Source: an uncultured Emergencia sp. (GTDB lineage Bacteria > Bacillota > Clostridia > Peptostreptococcales > Anaerovoracaceae). From it: 8,306 nucleotides of DNA. Below, in pieces: positions 1 to 5,388 of the stretch (within the stretch, counting starts at the first letter, position 1; each line of letters begins with the position of its first letter). The DNA is taken from positions 1 through 8,306 of the forward strand of contig CABSEO010000066.1 in assembly GCA_902476665.1 (NCBI GenBank), in the 5' to 3' direction. The notes beneath the pieces are model-generated. The model had not been told where the DNA came from and ran no database searches. It saw only the letters and a program-made list of their open reading frames with translations. The position numbers and the translations under genes were made by a program.

Positions 1-732
1 GGTATCTCCCGCCGCCGTGGTATCCACTGCTTCTACACGGTAAATATTCTGTCTGATGCGACATCCATTCTCCTGATAGACAGAACCTTCACTTCCCAGC
101 GTCAGCACCACACGGGCATCGGGATAAGTTTCCGCAAGTTTTTCCAGAATCTTCTCGGGCTCATTTTCTCCCGTAATCTGACATCCCTCCACCTCGTTGA
201 TTAAGAAGATAGAAACCTGGTTCAGATCGCAGTCTGCCAAATTCTCATCAAAAGGAGATGGATTGAGAACGATAATCATGTCACGCTCATACGCCTGATC
301 TATAATATAGTCAAGCCGATTAATTTCGTTCTGCAGAATAATCATATCACCGGCGTCAAAACCGGCCAGCACCTGATCAATATATTCCTCTGTCTGCGCC
401 CGGTTTGCTCCGCCGTAGAGAAGAATACAGTTCTGTCCGTTTCTGTCCACCTGGATGATGGCATGTCCTGTTTTTTCCTCAAGGGTTTTCACATAGTCAG
501 TTCTGACTCCTTCTTTCTCCAGAGCCTCCACAAGCAGCCGTCCATCCTCACCGATGCATCCCGCATGATATACCTCTGCTCCTGCCTTTGCAAGCGCAAT
601 AGACTGGTTCAGACCTTTTCCTCCGCAAAATATCTGCATCTGCGAAGAGGCCAGCGTTTCCCCCGGCGACACCATATGGTCAACCTGATAAACAAAGTCC
701 AGATTCAGGGAGCCAAAATTCAGTACCTTCAT
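1..732 (-). CDS. rbsK: Ribokinase (PfkB family), 3' end cut by the window edge
   Basis: Cytosolic sugar kinase that phosphorylates D-ribose to ribose-5-phosphate. I translated 244 codons by hand from ATG 730-732 (MKVLNFGSLNLD) to the window edge without a stop. PfkB hallmarks appear in order: an N-terminal GSLNLD strand, GGKGLNQSIALAKAG near residue 35 (first PfkB signature), NEVEG near 175 (the N-x-x-E metal/phosphate motif), TLGSEGS near 210, and DTTAAGDT at the very end (second signature, with the catalytic Asp of GD). Ribokinases are about 300 residues, so roughly 55-60 are missing. The start is supported by GAGG just upstream and lies 5 nt after the stop of the nucleoside hydrolase reading frame, so the two are co-transcribed and probably translationally coupled. 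DTTAAGDT is the form seen in true ribokinases. Substrate is inferred from this and from the neighbour; a related sugar kinase cannot be excluded. Confidence 0.9.
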   Translation of the reverse strand, partial: MKVLNFGSLNLDFVYQVDHMVSPGETLASSQMQIFCGGKGLNQSIALAKAGAEVYHAGCIGEDGRLLVEALEKEGVRTDYVKTLEEKTGHAIIQVDRNGQNCILLYGGANRAQTEEYIDQVLAGFDAGDMIILQNEINRLDYIIDQAYERDMIIVLNPSPFDENLADCDLNQVSIFLINEVEGCQITGENEPEKILEKLAETYPDARVVLTLGSEGSVYQENGCRIRQNIYRVEAVDTTAAGDT

Positions 733-737
733 AGCCC

Positions 738-1662
738 CTACCTCTCTGCCTGTCCGCAGAATTCTCCGACAAACCACTGCCGGAACTGCTCTGCATCCAC
801 ATCCACACATACATTCACATTAGGAGTGTTTTCCCCCCGCTGCACTGCTCTGAAATCAGAGACTGTGGTTCCTGCCGCCACACCTTCTGTTGCGATCTCG
901 ATAGACAGCATTTCTGTTCTGAACATCTCCGGATGCAGCATATATGCCACAGCCACGGCATCATGGATTTTAAGTCCTGCATCCAGTGTACCGCCGATAG
1001 TGTTCAAAGAGAGAATACAGCATATGTCCTTCTTTTCCGGAGGCGTCAATTTTCTCTGCGTCCTCTCTGTAAATGACCGCTTTGTTGGTTACATTTAATC
1101 CCAGCATGGTAATCGGAACGCCTGAACCGAATACGGCCGCTGCTGCATGAGGATCATTGTAGATATTGAATTCGGCTGTAGAGTTAGTGTTGCCTCCCGA
1201 AAGTCCGCCTCCCATGGTGACAATCTCCGCAATCCTTTCCTTTACCTCCGGATACATCCTGAACAGAATCGCGATATTGGTATGGGTTCCGATCACGACT
1301 AAGGTAATTGGTTCCTCGCTTTCCATAATCATCTGGCGCATGGCCTCCACAGAATGCTTAGCCAGAGGTTTTCTAGTCACAGGAGGAAAATCATATCCAT
1401 CCATCCCGGTTACTCCATGGATTTCAGGACACGGTTCCAGTTTTCTCAGAAGAGGCTCTCCACATCCTCTTGCGACAGGAATATCCGTATCCAGAAGTTC
1501 CATCAGCCGCAGCGCATTCATTGTTGTTTTTTCTACTTCCACATTGGCGCCCACAGTACTTAAAAGTTTTACATCAAGATTTCTGTTTCTGACAGCGATA
1601 ACAATGGCAGCAGCATCATCGATGCCTGGATCTGTATCAAAAATAATTGGTCTTGGTTTCAT
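738..1662 (-). pseudogene. Inosine/uridine-preferring nucleoside hydrolase, frameshifted
   Basis: Nucleoside hydrolases cleave the N-glycosidic bond of ribonucleosides to free base and ribose. The first frame (1662 to stop at 970, 230 aa) has the DTDPGIDD calcium-binding motif at residues 9-16, TVGANVEVEKTT near 37-48, TMGGG, and EFNIYNDP near 165-172. After HYR (residues 221-223) it runs into nonsense and a stop. The rest of the family continues in the other frame, from GGTLDAGLKIHD through the C-terminus to the stop at 738-740. That half carries the catalytic His-Asp (KIHD) that closes the active site. Restoring two bases near 996 gives about 308 aa, the normal family length, with six residues between HYR and GL as in E. 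coli RihC. As read, the first product lacks His-Asp and should be inactive. Start ATG 1660-1662 has GAGGT seven bases upstream. Which nucleosides it prefers cannot be told. Confidence 0.88.
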
Positions 1663-1694
1663 TCCGTTACCTCATTTCTATGGTTTCTGTTTTT

Positions 1695-1723
1695 ATCATA
1701 GCAAAACAGCCCGTAAAACACAA
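1695..1723 (-). promoter_or_regulatory. Sigma-A promoter of the nucleoside hydrolase-ribokinase pair
   Basis: On the minus strand, TTGTGT (1718-1723) and TATGAT (1695-1700) are separated by exactly 17 nt. The -10 is preceded by TGC, giving an extended -10. Predicted transcription start is near 1688, leaving a leader of about 26 nt before the hydrolase ATG. The promoter lies in the 82-bp gap after the PLP-protein gene, so the salvage pair can be expressed independently of it. Confidence 0.6.
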
Positions 1724-1734
1724 GCTGCCCTGCT
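1700..1734 (-). repeat. Imperfect inverted repeat overlapping the hydrolase promoter
   Basis: On the minus strand AGCAGGGCAGC (1724-1734) and GCTGTTTTGCT (1700-1710) can pair over 11 positions, three of them G-U, around a 13-nt loop. As DNA the arms match at 8 of 11 positions. It covers the -35 and spacer of the promoter, so it could be a repressor operator. Alternatively it is an RNA hairpin at the 3' end of the upstream PLP-protein mRNA. No U-tract follows on the minus strand, which argues against an ordinary terminator. Confidence 0.35.
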
Positions 1735-1744
1735 TCTGCTTTCT

Positions 1745-2728
1745 TTAAGGCAGCAGATACGGCTCATCAATGCCCATCATATCCATTAGAGCCTGCACCG
1801 TCTCTTTCACCTGCGGACGGGTATTAAAATACCCAAAACTGAATCTGGCCATGCCGCCTTCCACACCGATTAAAATTTCTCGATTCTTCATATACTGACA
1901 GATTTCCTCTGCTGTAAATCCTTCAGCGCAGACAGCTATCACCGGCAGACGCTCTCCTTCTCTGTAATCTCCGCAAACGGTCACCCCGTCCATAGCTTTT
2001 GCCGATTCAAAAAATCTTTTGGCCAGTCTATGGGGCAGCATGGTAATACCGTAAATTCCTGTATCCAAAATAAACTGCAGCGATGCAGCAAAAGAGCGCA
2101 GCGTGTTCTCAGTAAAGGCAGCCGGTTCTTCTTCCAGAAGTTTCTGCAGAGGGCGAGCATCTAAACCCTGTTTCAGACAGATGCCCCCGATCCCTTCAGG
2201 TCCCATGAGCATGTTTTTGCCGCTGAAGCAGTAGACGTCAGGGCCCAGGCTCTCCAAACTCACATCAATGGCTCCACAGGCATAACTTCCATCAGCGATT
2301 ACCAGTGCATTATGCTGTTTCGCTGTAGCACAGACACGCTCCAGATCAATCACGTTACCGGTAGCACGAATACCGTGTATGCACACTACTGCCCGGGTAT
2401 CCGGCCGAAACAGTTCATCCAGCTTTTCATATCTGGGAGCAAGATAGGGATCATCCGGCAGAACAGAAAGCTCTGCGCCCAAATTCTTCAGCACCCCCAG
2501 TATCCGTTCTCCACAGGAGGCCGCTGCAACCACATGGTCACCCTTTCTGATAAAAGCACGCAAAGAAAGTTCCACACCTTTACCATCTTCGGTCAGATAA
2601 ATACAGTCCGGATCTCTGACTGTCAGAAGTCTGCAGATCAGTTCAGCAATCTGTCGGCATTTGACAGTATCCAGGCTGGATGCCGCAGGTTTATGGATCG
2701 TTTTTTCAATATTATTCAGGTAAATCAT
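1745..2728 (-). CDS. Divergent class V aminotransferase / cysteine-desulfurase-like PLP-fold protein, shortened
   Basis: 327 aa from ATG 2726-2728, preceded by AAAGGAA; the N-terminus MIYLNN matches the MIYLDN opening of clostridial cysteine-desulfurase-like proteins, so I prefer it over an upstream ATG at 2816-2818. Family landmarks remain: KGDHVV near 62-67, IADGSYACGAIDV near 144-155 (Asp146 at the position that binds the PLP nitrogen), FSGKN near 168-172 followed by GPEGIGG, and RFSFGYFNT near 295-303. Much has changed. FSGKN stands where the family has a Gly-His-Lys, so the lysine is displaced by one position. Gln after the Asp is Tyr149, and the Ser-Asn pair before Thr-Gly is Ile-Arg. 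The Arg-x-Gly-Leu-His-Cys loop bearing the desulfurase cysteine is absent, and about 30 N-terminal residues are missing. Family members are usually about 375-385 aa. Cysteine desulfurase activity is unlikely; the actual role is unknown. Confidence 0.75.
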   Translation of the reverse strand: MIYLNNIEKTIHKPAASSLDTVKCRQIAELICRLLTVRDPDCIYLTEDGKGVELSLRAFIRKGDHVVAAASCGERILGVLKNLGAELSVLPDDPYLAPRYEKLDELFRPDTRAVVCIHGIRATGNVIDLERVCATAKQHNALVIADGSYACGAIDVSLESLGPDVYCFSGKNMLMGPEGIGGICLKQGLDARPLQKLLEEEPAAFTENTLRSFAASLQFILDTGIYGITMLPHRLAKRFFESAKAMDGVTVCGDYREGERLPVIAVCAEGFTAEEICQYMKNREILIGVEGGMARFSFGYFNTRPQVKETVQALMDMMGIDEPYLLP

Positions 2729-2754
2729 CTTCTGTTCCTTTCCGAAATTATTTC

Positions 2755-2771
2755 CGTTCCTTCTGGGAACG
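2755..2771 (-). repeat. Inverted repeat in the 5' leader of the PLP-protein mRNA
   Basis: CGTTCC and GGAACG form a perfect 6-bp stem around a 5-nt loop (minus strand: CGTTCC-CAGAA-GGAACG), between the predicted transcription start near 2780 and the ATG at 2728. A second GGAAC copy forms part of the ribosome binding site just before the ATG, so the CGTTCC arm has two possible partners. Confidence 0.4.
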
Positions 2772-2786
2772 CAGCTCTCTACTCCC

Positions 2787-2815
2787 ATTATATATGATCT
2801 TTTAAGAAATTCCAG
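2787..2815 (-). promoter_or_regulatory. Candidate promoter of the PLP-protein gene
   Basis: Minus strand: a perfect TATAAT (2787-2792) lies 17 nt from CTGGAA (2810-2815), which matches the -35 consensus at only three positions. Predicted start is near 2780, giving a leader of about 50 nt. The weak -35 could mean activator dependence; a pair of direct repeats lies just upstream. Read-through from azlCD is also possible because I see no clear terminator after azlD. Confidence 0.5.
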
Positions 2816-2826
2816 CATTTAACGAG

Positions 2827-2862
2827 TTTCCAAAAACAAAACCTTTCCTTTTTCCAAAAACA
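2827..2862. repeat. Two exact 12-bp direct repeats, 24-bp period
   Basis: TTTCCAAAAACA occurs at 2827-2838 and again at 2851-2862. The pair lies between the azlD stop and the PLP-gene promoter, centred about 52 and 76 bp upstream of the predicted start, where activators often bind. The region is AT-rich, so chance similarity is possible. Confidence 0.4.
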
Positions 2863-2872
2863 CGCCGTTCTA

Positions 2873-3196
2873 TCATGCTAACACTCTGATGAGACACATA
2901 TAACAGACAGTTCCTGCCAGAATGGACAGAATTGTGCTGTGTTTCCATTTATGCAGCGCCACAACCAGCACGACCGATATAATTTCCGCAAATCCATGAG
3001 ATCCCGTAAGAAGGTCAATACCTTTCAGACAATAGATCACCAGCATTGCGATCATAGCATAAGGCAGTACATCTCCTAAATACAATATAATTTTAGGCGT
3101 TCCCTTTGAAAAAAGTGCGAAGGGCAGAAATCTCAGAAAAGCGGTACATCCTGCCATTACCCCAACCAGCAGCAGAGTGTGAGGTATATCTGTCAT
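2873..3196 (-). CDS. azlD: AzlD family branched-chain amino-acid transport subunit
   Basis: Small inner-membrane partner (107 aa) of AzlC; the AzlCD pair exports branched-chain amino acids and analogues such as azaleucine. About four hydrophobic segments are visible, roughly residues 7-27, 36-58, 68-82 and 89-106. The first contains RFLPF (22-26), typical of AzlD. Length is normal for the family (about 100-110 aa). Its ATG overlaps the azlC stop by four bases (ATGA, 3193-3196), so translation is coupled. A GGAGG lies 7 nt before the ATG, within the end of azlC. Known: the family works as a two-component exporter. Inferred: the substrate here is branched-chain amino acids; some homologues may carry other amino acids. 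No convincing intrinsic terminator follows. Confidence 0.9.
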   Translation of the reverse strand: MTDIPHTLLLVGVMAGCTAFLRFLPFALFSKGTPKIILYLGDVLPYAMIAMLVIYCLKGIDLLTGSHGFAEIISVVLVVALHKWKHSTILSILAGTVCYMCLIRVLA

Positions 3197-3894
3197 AACA
3201 AATTCCTCCCTTCTTTTTTCTCTAGAGGCCCCTTGAGGAGAAGCAGTGCCAGCGCAATAAACACCATTGAAGGAATCAGAAAATATTCCTCACCGAATGC
3301 CAGAAGACAGACGACAGAAATCGCCAGCCCCAGCACTGCCGGCAGATGGTTTTCTGCTTTTTCCCACTGCTCCACAAACATGACCACAAAAAGAGCTGTC
3401 ATAGAAAAATCAATACCCGTCCAGTTAAATTCCAGCGTATTGCCCAGGAAGGCTCCCAGAAAACTCCCAAGAATCCAGTAACTCTGATTCATCAGAGAAA
3501 GACAGAAATAATAGCCGTGAGGCTCCACGCCTTCCGGAACTTCCGCTTTGCAGACCAGAGAATAAGTTTCATCAGTCAGCGCGAAAATGGTGTAAAACCG
3601 TCGTCCATCCATTTCTCTGTATTTTTTCAGCATAGAAATACCGTAAAACAGATGTCTTGCATTGACCATCAGACTCATCAGAGCCGCCGAAATCAGCGAA
3701 GCTCCATCAGCCAGAAGGGTCACTCCCACATATTGAAGTGAGCCTGCATATACTACAGCGCTCATTAGAATCGCCCACCAGAACGAATAGCCTTTATCTG
3801 CCAGCAGCACACCAAAGCCTGTGCCAAGGACAATATACCCTGCCATAACAGGCAGGGACTTTATAAACGAATATTTCAAAGTCTCCCTGCTCAA
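3193..3894 (-). CDS. azlC: AzlC family branched-chain amino-acid exporter, TTG start
   Basis: Large membrane subunit of the AzlCD exporter. From TTG 3892-3894 the product is 233 aa (MSRETLKYSFIKSLPVMAGY), close to the family's usual 230-250. I chose this start because a full GGAGGT (3904-3909) sits 9 nt upstream. An earlier in-frame TTG at 3931-3933 has no such site and would place GGAGGT inside the coding region. Family features are YAGSLQY in the second membrane segment, NARHLFYGIS near residue 90, and TDETYS near 114. These are the conserved AzlC residues lining its core. Several further hydrophobic helices follow, and the C-terminus is a charged tail. It is the first gene of the azlCD pair and is transcribed divergently from an EamA exporter, so both may respond to amino-acid excess. 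No AzlB/Lrp-type regulator gene is in the window. Confidence 0.9.
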   Translation of the reverse strand: MSRETLKYSFIKSLPVMAGYIVLGTGFGVLLADKGYSFWWAILMSAVVYAGSLQYVGVTLLADGASLISAALMSLMVNARHLFYGISMLKKYREMDGRRFYTIFALTDETYSLVCKAEVPEGVEPHGYYFCLSLMNQSYWILGSFLGAFLGNTLEFNWTGIDFSMTALFVVMFVEQWEKAENHLPAVLGLAISVVCLLAFGEEYFLIPSMVFIALALLLLKGPLEKKEGRNLL

Positions 3895-3903
3895 TACACC
3901 GTT

Positions 3904-3909
3904 ACCTCC
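3904..3909 (-). promoter_or_regulatory. Ribosome binding site that decides the azlC start
   Basis: GGAGGT on the minus strand, 9 nt before TTG 3892-3894. It is a near-perfect anti-16S match and is the main reason for using the internal TTG start. Confidence 0.75.
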
Positions 3910-3937
3910 ATTATTAAAACGCAAAATCCCCAAAGAT

Positions 3938-3966
3938 AATTTATAACCTTTTCCCTGTCTTGTCCA
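3938..3966 (-). promoter_or_regulatory. Candidate azlCD promoter
   Basis: Minus strand: TGGACA (3961-3966, five of six consensus positions) and TAAATT (3938-3943) with a 17-nt spacer. TATAAA shifted by two bases (3940-3945) is an alternative -10 with a 15-nt spacer. The predicted start is about 35-40 nt before the TTG codon. Confidence 0.45.
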
Positions 3967-4005
3967 GCAAAATCAGGAAAATTTCTCTTCGATACCTTTT
4001 ATGAT

Positions 4006-4034
4006 TTGATATTTTTTCTTCAGTATTATAAAAT
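4006..4034 (+). promoter_or_regulatory. Sigma-A promoter of the EamA exporter gene
   Basis: TTGATA (4006-4011) and TAAAAT (4029-4034) are spaced by 17 nt, each matching consensus at five of six positions. Predicted start is near 4041, giving a leader of about 33 nt. Together with the azlC promoter it makes a compact divergent control region between 3895 and 4073. Confidence 0.6.
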
Positions 4035-4073
4035 GATTAGCTGTGATGATTTAATAAAGAAATGAGGTTCGAA

Positions 4074-4943
4074 ATGAGAAAGGCATATTTATCCGCATTG
4101 ACTGCAATATTTTTCTGGGGATCCACTGCTGCGGTCGGCAGCCTTATGCTGGAATCACTATCCACTCTCGCGCTTGTATTTTACGGTTCACTGACAGCAA
4201 CGCTTTTTCTTTTGGTGTTAAATCTGACAACAGGAAAAACTGCTCTGCTCAAATCCCTGCATATCCGGGATTATATTACCATGTTTATTGCCGGGACTCT
4301 TGGAATTTTTCTGTATAATGAACTTCTATTTTTCGGAATGACCAGACTTCTGGCACAGCAGGCCTTTATCATAAACTATCTCTGGCCGATGTTTATTGTT
4401 ATTTTCTCTTGCATCCTGCTCAACGAAAGACTGACTGCTGTAAAATCCGGTTCTATGATTCTCTCTTTCATCGGTGTCACTATTGTTGCCACTGGCGGGA
4501 AATTCACTGCCCTGGGGAGCGTAGATCTCATCGGTGTACTGGCCTGCTGCCTCGCTGCCATGTGTTACGGTCTTTTTTCAGTTCTGACTATAAAAATACG
4601 GTGCGATAAATTTGTTGCGATGATGATTTATTACTTTTTCTCATCTGTGACAGCGGCTGCTGTTCTTATCTTCACAGGTGGAATTCCACAGGTCAGCGCA
4701 TTTCAGGTTTATGGAATTCTATGGACAGGAATTCTCATTTACGGCACTGCCTTTTCCCTATGGTCAGTAGCCATTGCCTGTGGAAAACCTGCAAAAATAT
4801 CCAATCTTGCTTATCTGACACCGTTTGTATCTCTCGTCTGGATATATTTCCTCACCGGAGAACCCATTACCCCGGCATCCATCATCGGTCTTCTGATCAT
4901 CATTTCCGGTGTTCTCCTCCAGATTTTCAGTAAAAAACAATAA
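4074..4943 (+). CDS. EamA/DMT-family exporter, YddG-like (probable amino-acid efflux)
   Basis: Inner-membrane transporter of the drug/metabolite superfamily, 289 aa from ATG 4074-4076. GAGG lies 6 nt before this ATG; an in-frame ATG at 4062 would add four residues but has a poorer site. The protein is hydrophobic throughout, consistent with ten membrane helices built from two EamA repeats. It opens with AIFFWGSTAAVG, typical of helix 1. NYLWPMFIVIFSCILLNERL, ending the first repeat, resembles the NYLWP stretch I know from E. coli YddG, an aromatic amino-acid exporter. The second repeat ends in the usual GLLIIISGVLLQ helix. A good promoter precedes it and an intrinsic terminator follows, so it is probably monocistronic. 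Its divergence from azlCD supports an amino-acid export role, but the substrate is an inference; EamA proteins carry diverse metabolites. Confidence 0.85.
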   Translation: MRKAYLSALTAIFFWGSTAAVGSLMLESLSTLALVFYGSLTATLFLLVLNLTTGKTALLKSLHIRDYITMFIAGTLGIFLYNELLFFGMTRLLAQQAFIINYLWPMFIVIFSCILLNERLTAVKSGSMILSFIGVTIVATGGKFTALGSVDLIGVLACCLAAMCYGLFSVLTIKIRCDKFVAMMIYYFFSSVTAAAVLIFTGGIPQVSAFQVYGILWTGILIYGTAFSLWSVAIACGKPAKISNLAYLTPFVSLVWIYFLTGEPITPASIIGLLIIISGVLLQIFSKKQ

Positions 4944-4964
4944 TCTTTCATAAAAATACCCGTT

Positions 4965-5012
4965 AAAACCGGCAGTTCCTTCCACCTGCGAAACATTGCC
5001 GGTTTTCTTCTT
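4965..5012 (+). terminator. Intrinsic terminator after the EamA gene
   Basis: AAAACCGGCA (4965-4974) and TGCCGGTTTT (4997-5006) form a perfect 10-bp stem around a 22-nt loop, followed by CTTCTTTC. It lies 21 nt after the stop and before the B12 operon promoter, so it insulates the two units. The U-tract is interrupted, and efficiency may be moderate. Confidence 0.8.
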
Positions 5013-5036
5013 TCATAAGTTGCTGTAAAAAAACAT

Positions 5037-5065
5037 TTGACATCCCTGAATCATTGCTATATTAT
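5037..5065 (+). promoter_or_regulatory. Strong sigma-A promoter of the B12 transport operon
   Basis: A perfect TTGACA (5037-5042), a 17-nt spacer and TATTAT (5060-5065). Transcription should start near 5072, leaving an untranslated leader of about 315 nt that contains the riboswitch and its expression platform. A strong constitutive promoter fits a system controlled by attenuation. Confidence 0.8.
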
Positions 5066-5084
5066 ATGGACTATAAATATTTGT

Positions 5085-5230
5085 TTTATGTTTTTTACAA
5101 AATTAAAAGGGAAATGGGTGAAAAGCCCATGCGGTTACCGCCACTGTAATGGAGGAGCAAGTCTCAAATACCACTGAGCAATCGGGAAGGGAGATGACGC
5201 GATGATGCCAGAGCCAGGAGACCTGCATAG
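5085..5230 (+). ncRNA. Cobalamin riboswitch aptamer
   Basis: All conserved blocks of the cobalamin (adenosylcobalamin-type) riboswitch are present in order. GGGAA lies at 5109-5113, and GGGTG with pairing GCCC at 5116-5128. GCGGTTACCGCCACTG follows at 5131-5146, then AAGTC near 5159, CCACTGAGC near 5171 and CGGGAAGG near 5183. The B12 box AGCCAGGAGACCTGCAT closes the aptamer at 5212-5228. The 5' boundary is approximate. It binds a cobalamin and controls the downstream importer by negative feedback. Whether it prefers adenosyl- or methyl-/hydroxocobalamin cannot be decided from reading alone. Confidence 0.95.
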
Positions 5231-5259
5231 AACAAGCTTGTAAATATCGACGGTAATCG

Positions 5260-5306
5260 GTAGTGACAACGGATAGTATTTTTATGCTGCAGATCCTTGT
5301 GACTGT
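5260..5306 (+). promoter_or_regulatory. Candidate antiterminator hairpin of the B12 riboswitch
   Basis: ACAACGGAT (5266-5274) pairs with ATCCTTGT (5293-5300) over 8 bp with one bulged C. The stem extends outward past a G-G mismatch through AGT (5262-5264) with ACT (5302-5304) and two G-U pairs (5260-5261 with 5305-5306). It traps the terminator's 5' arm in its loop and consumes part of its 3' arm, so the two hairpins exclude each other. Confidence 0.55.
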
Positions 5307-5321
5307 AGCTTTTTTGTTTTT
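5286..5321 (+). terminator. Riboswitch-controlled intrinsic terminator
   Basis: GCTGCAG (5286-5292) pairs with CTGTAGC (5303-5309), a 7-bp stem with one G-U and a 10-nt loop. It is followed directly by TTTTTTGTTTTT (5310-5321). It lies between the aptamer and the first gene, the usual place for B12-dependent premature termination in Firmicutes. Expected behaviour: it forms when cobalamin is bound and is replaced by the 5260-5306 hairpin when cobalamin is scarce. Confidence 0.75.
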
Positions 5322-5376
5322 CCCTAAGACTTCCGGTTCAGAAAGTTCGATAGTATCTCACACTTTTATATTCTTT

Positions 5377-5384
5377 AAGGAGGT
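5377..5384 (+). promoter_or_regulatory. Ribosome binding site of the binding-protein gene
   Basis: AAGGAGGT, four bases before ATG 5389-5391. It fixes the start after the terminator and rules out an in-frame extension that would begin at 5263 inside the expression platform. Confidence 0.85.
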
Positions 5385-5388
5385 CAAT

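Noticed and set aside
990..1002. Programmed +1 frameshift at a rare CGG codon in the nucleoside hydrolase
   Set aside because: A +1 slip would give HYRGTL or HYGGTL, one residue short of the spacing I know from RihC. There is no recognisable slippery or stimulatory element, and this family is not known to use recoding. A deletion or sequencing error is simpler.
463..1098. 211-codon plus-strand open frame
   Set aside because: It lies antisense to the ribokinase and nucleoside hydrolase genes, and its product is rich in Ser, Cys and His without any family motif. The other plus-strand frames at 1166-1789 and 2312-2797 are rejected for the same reason.
2729..2818. 30-residue upstream extension of the PLP protein
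   Set aside because: It would overlap the predicted promoter and leader and lacks family similarity. MIYLNN at 2728 matches the usual family N-terminus.
4409..4996. Several short frames within and opposite the EamA gene
   Set aside because: They overlap a clearly supported membrane protein in other frames, have no ribosome sites and show no recognisable domains.
5231..5241. ACAAGCTTGT palindrome after the B12 box as an operator
   Set aside because: It is short and lies within the transcribed riboswitch linker. A DNA operator here is less likely than chance or a local RNA structure.
5263..5388. N-terminal extension of the B12-binding lipoprotein by 42 residues
   Set aside because: It would start within the riboswitch expression platform, has no ribosome site, and would bury the lipoprotein signal peptide. 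The AAGGAGGT before 5389 settles the start.
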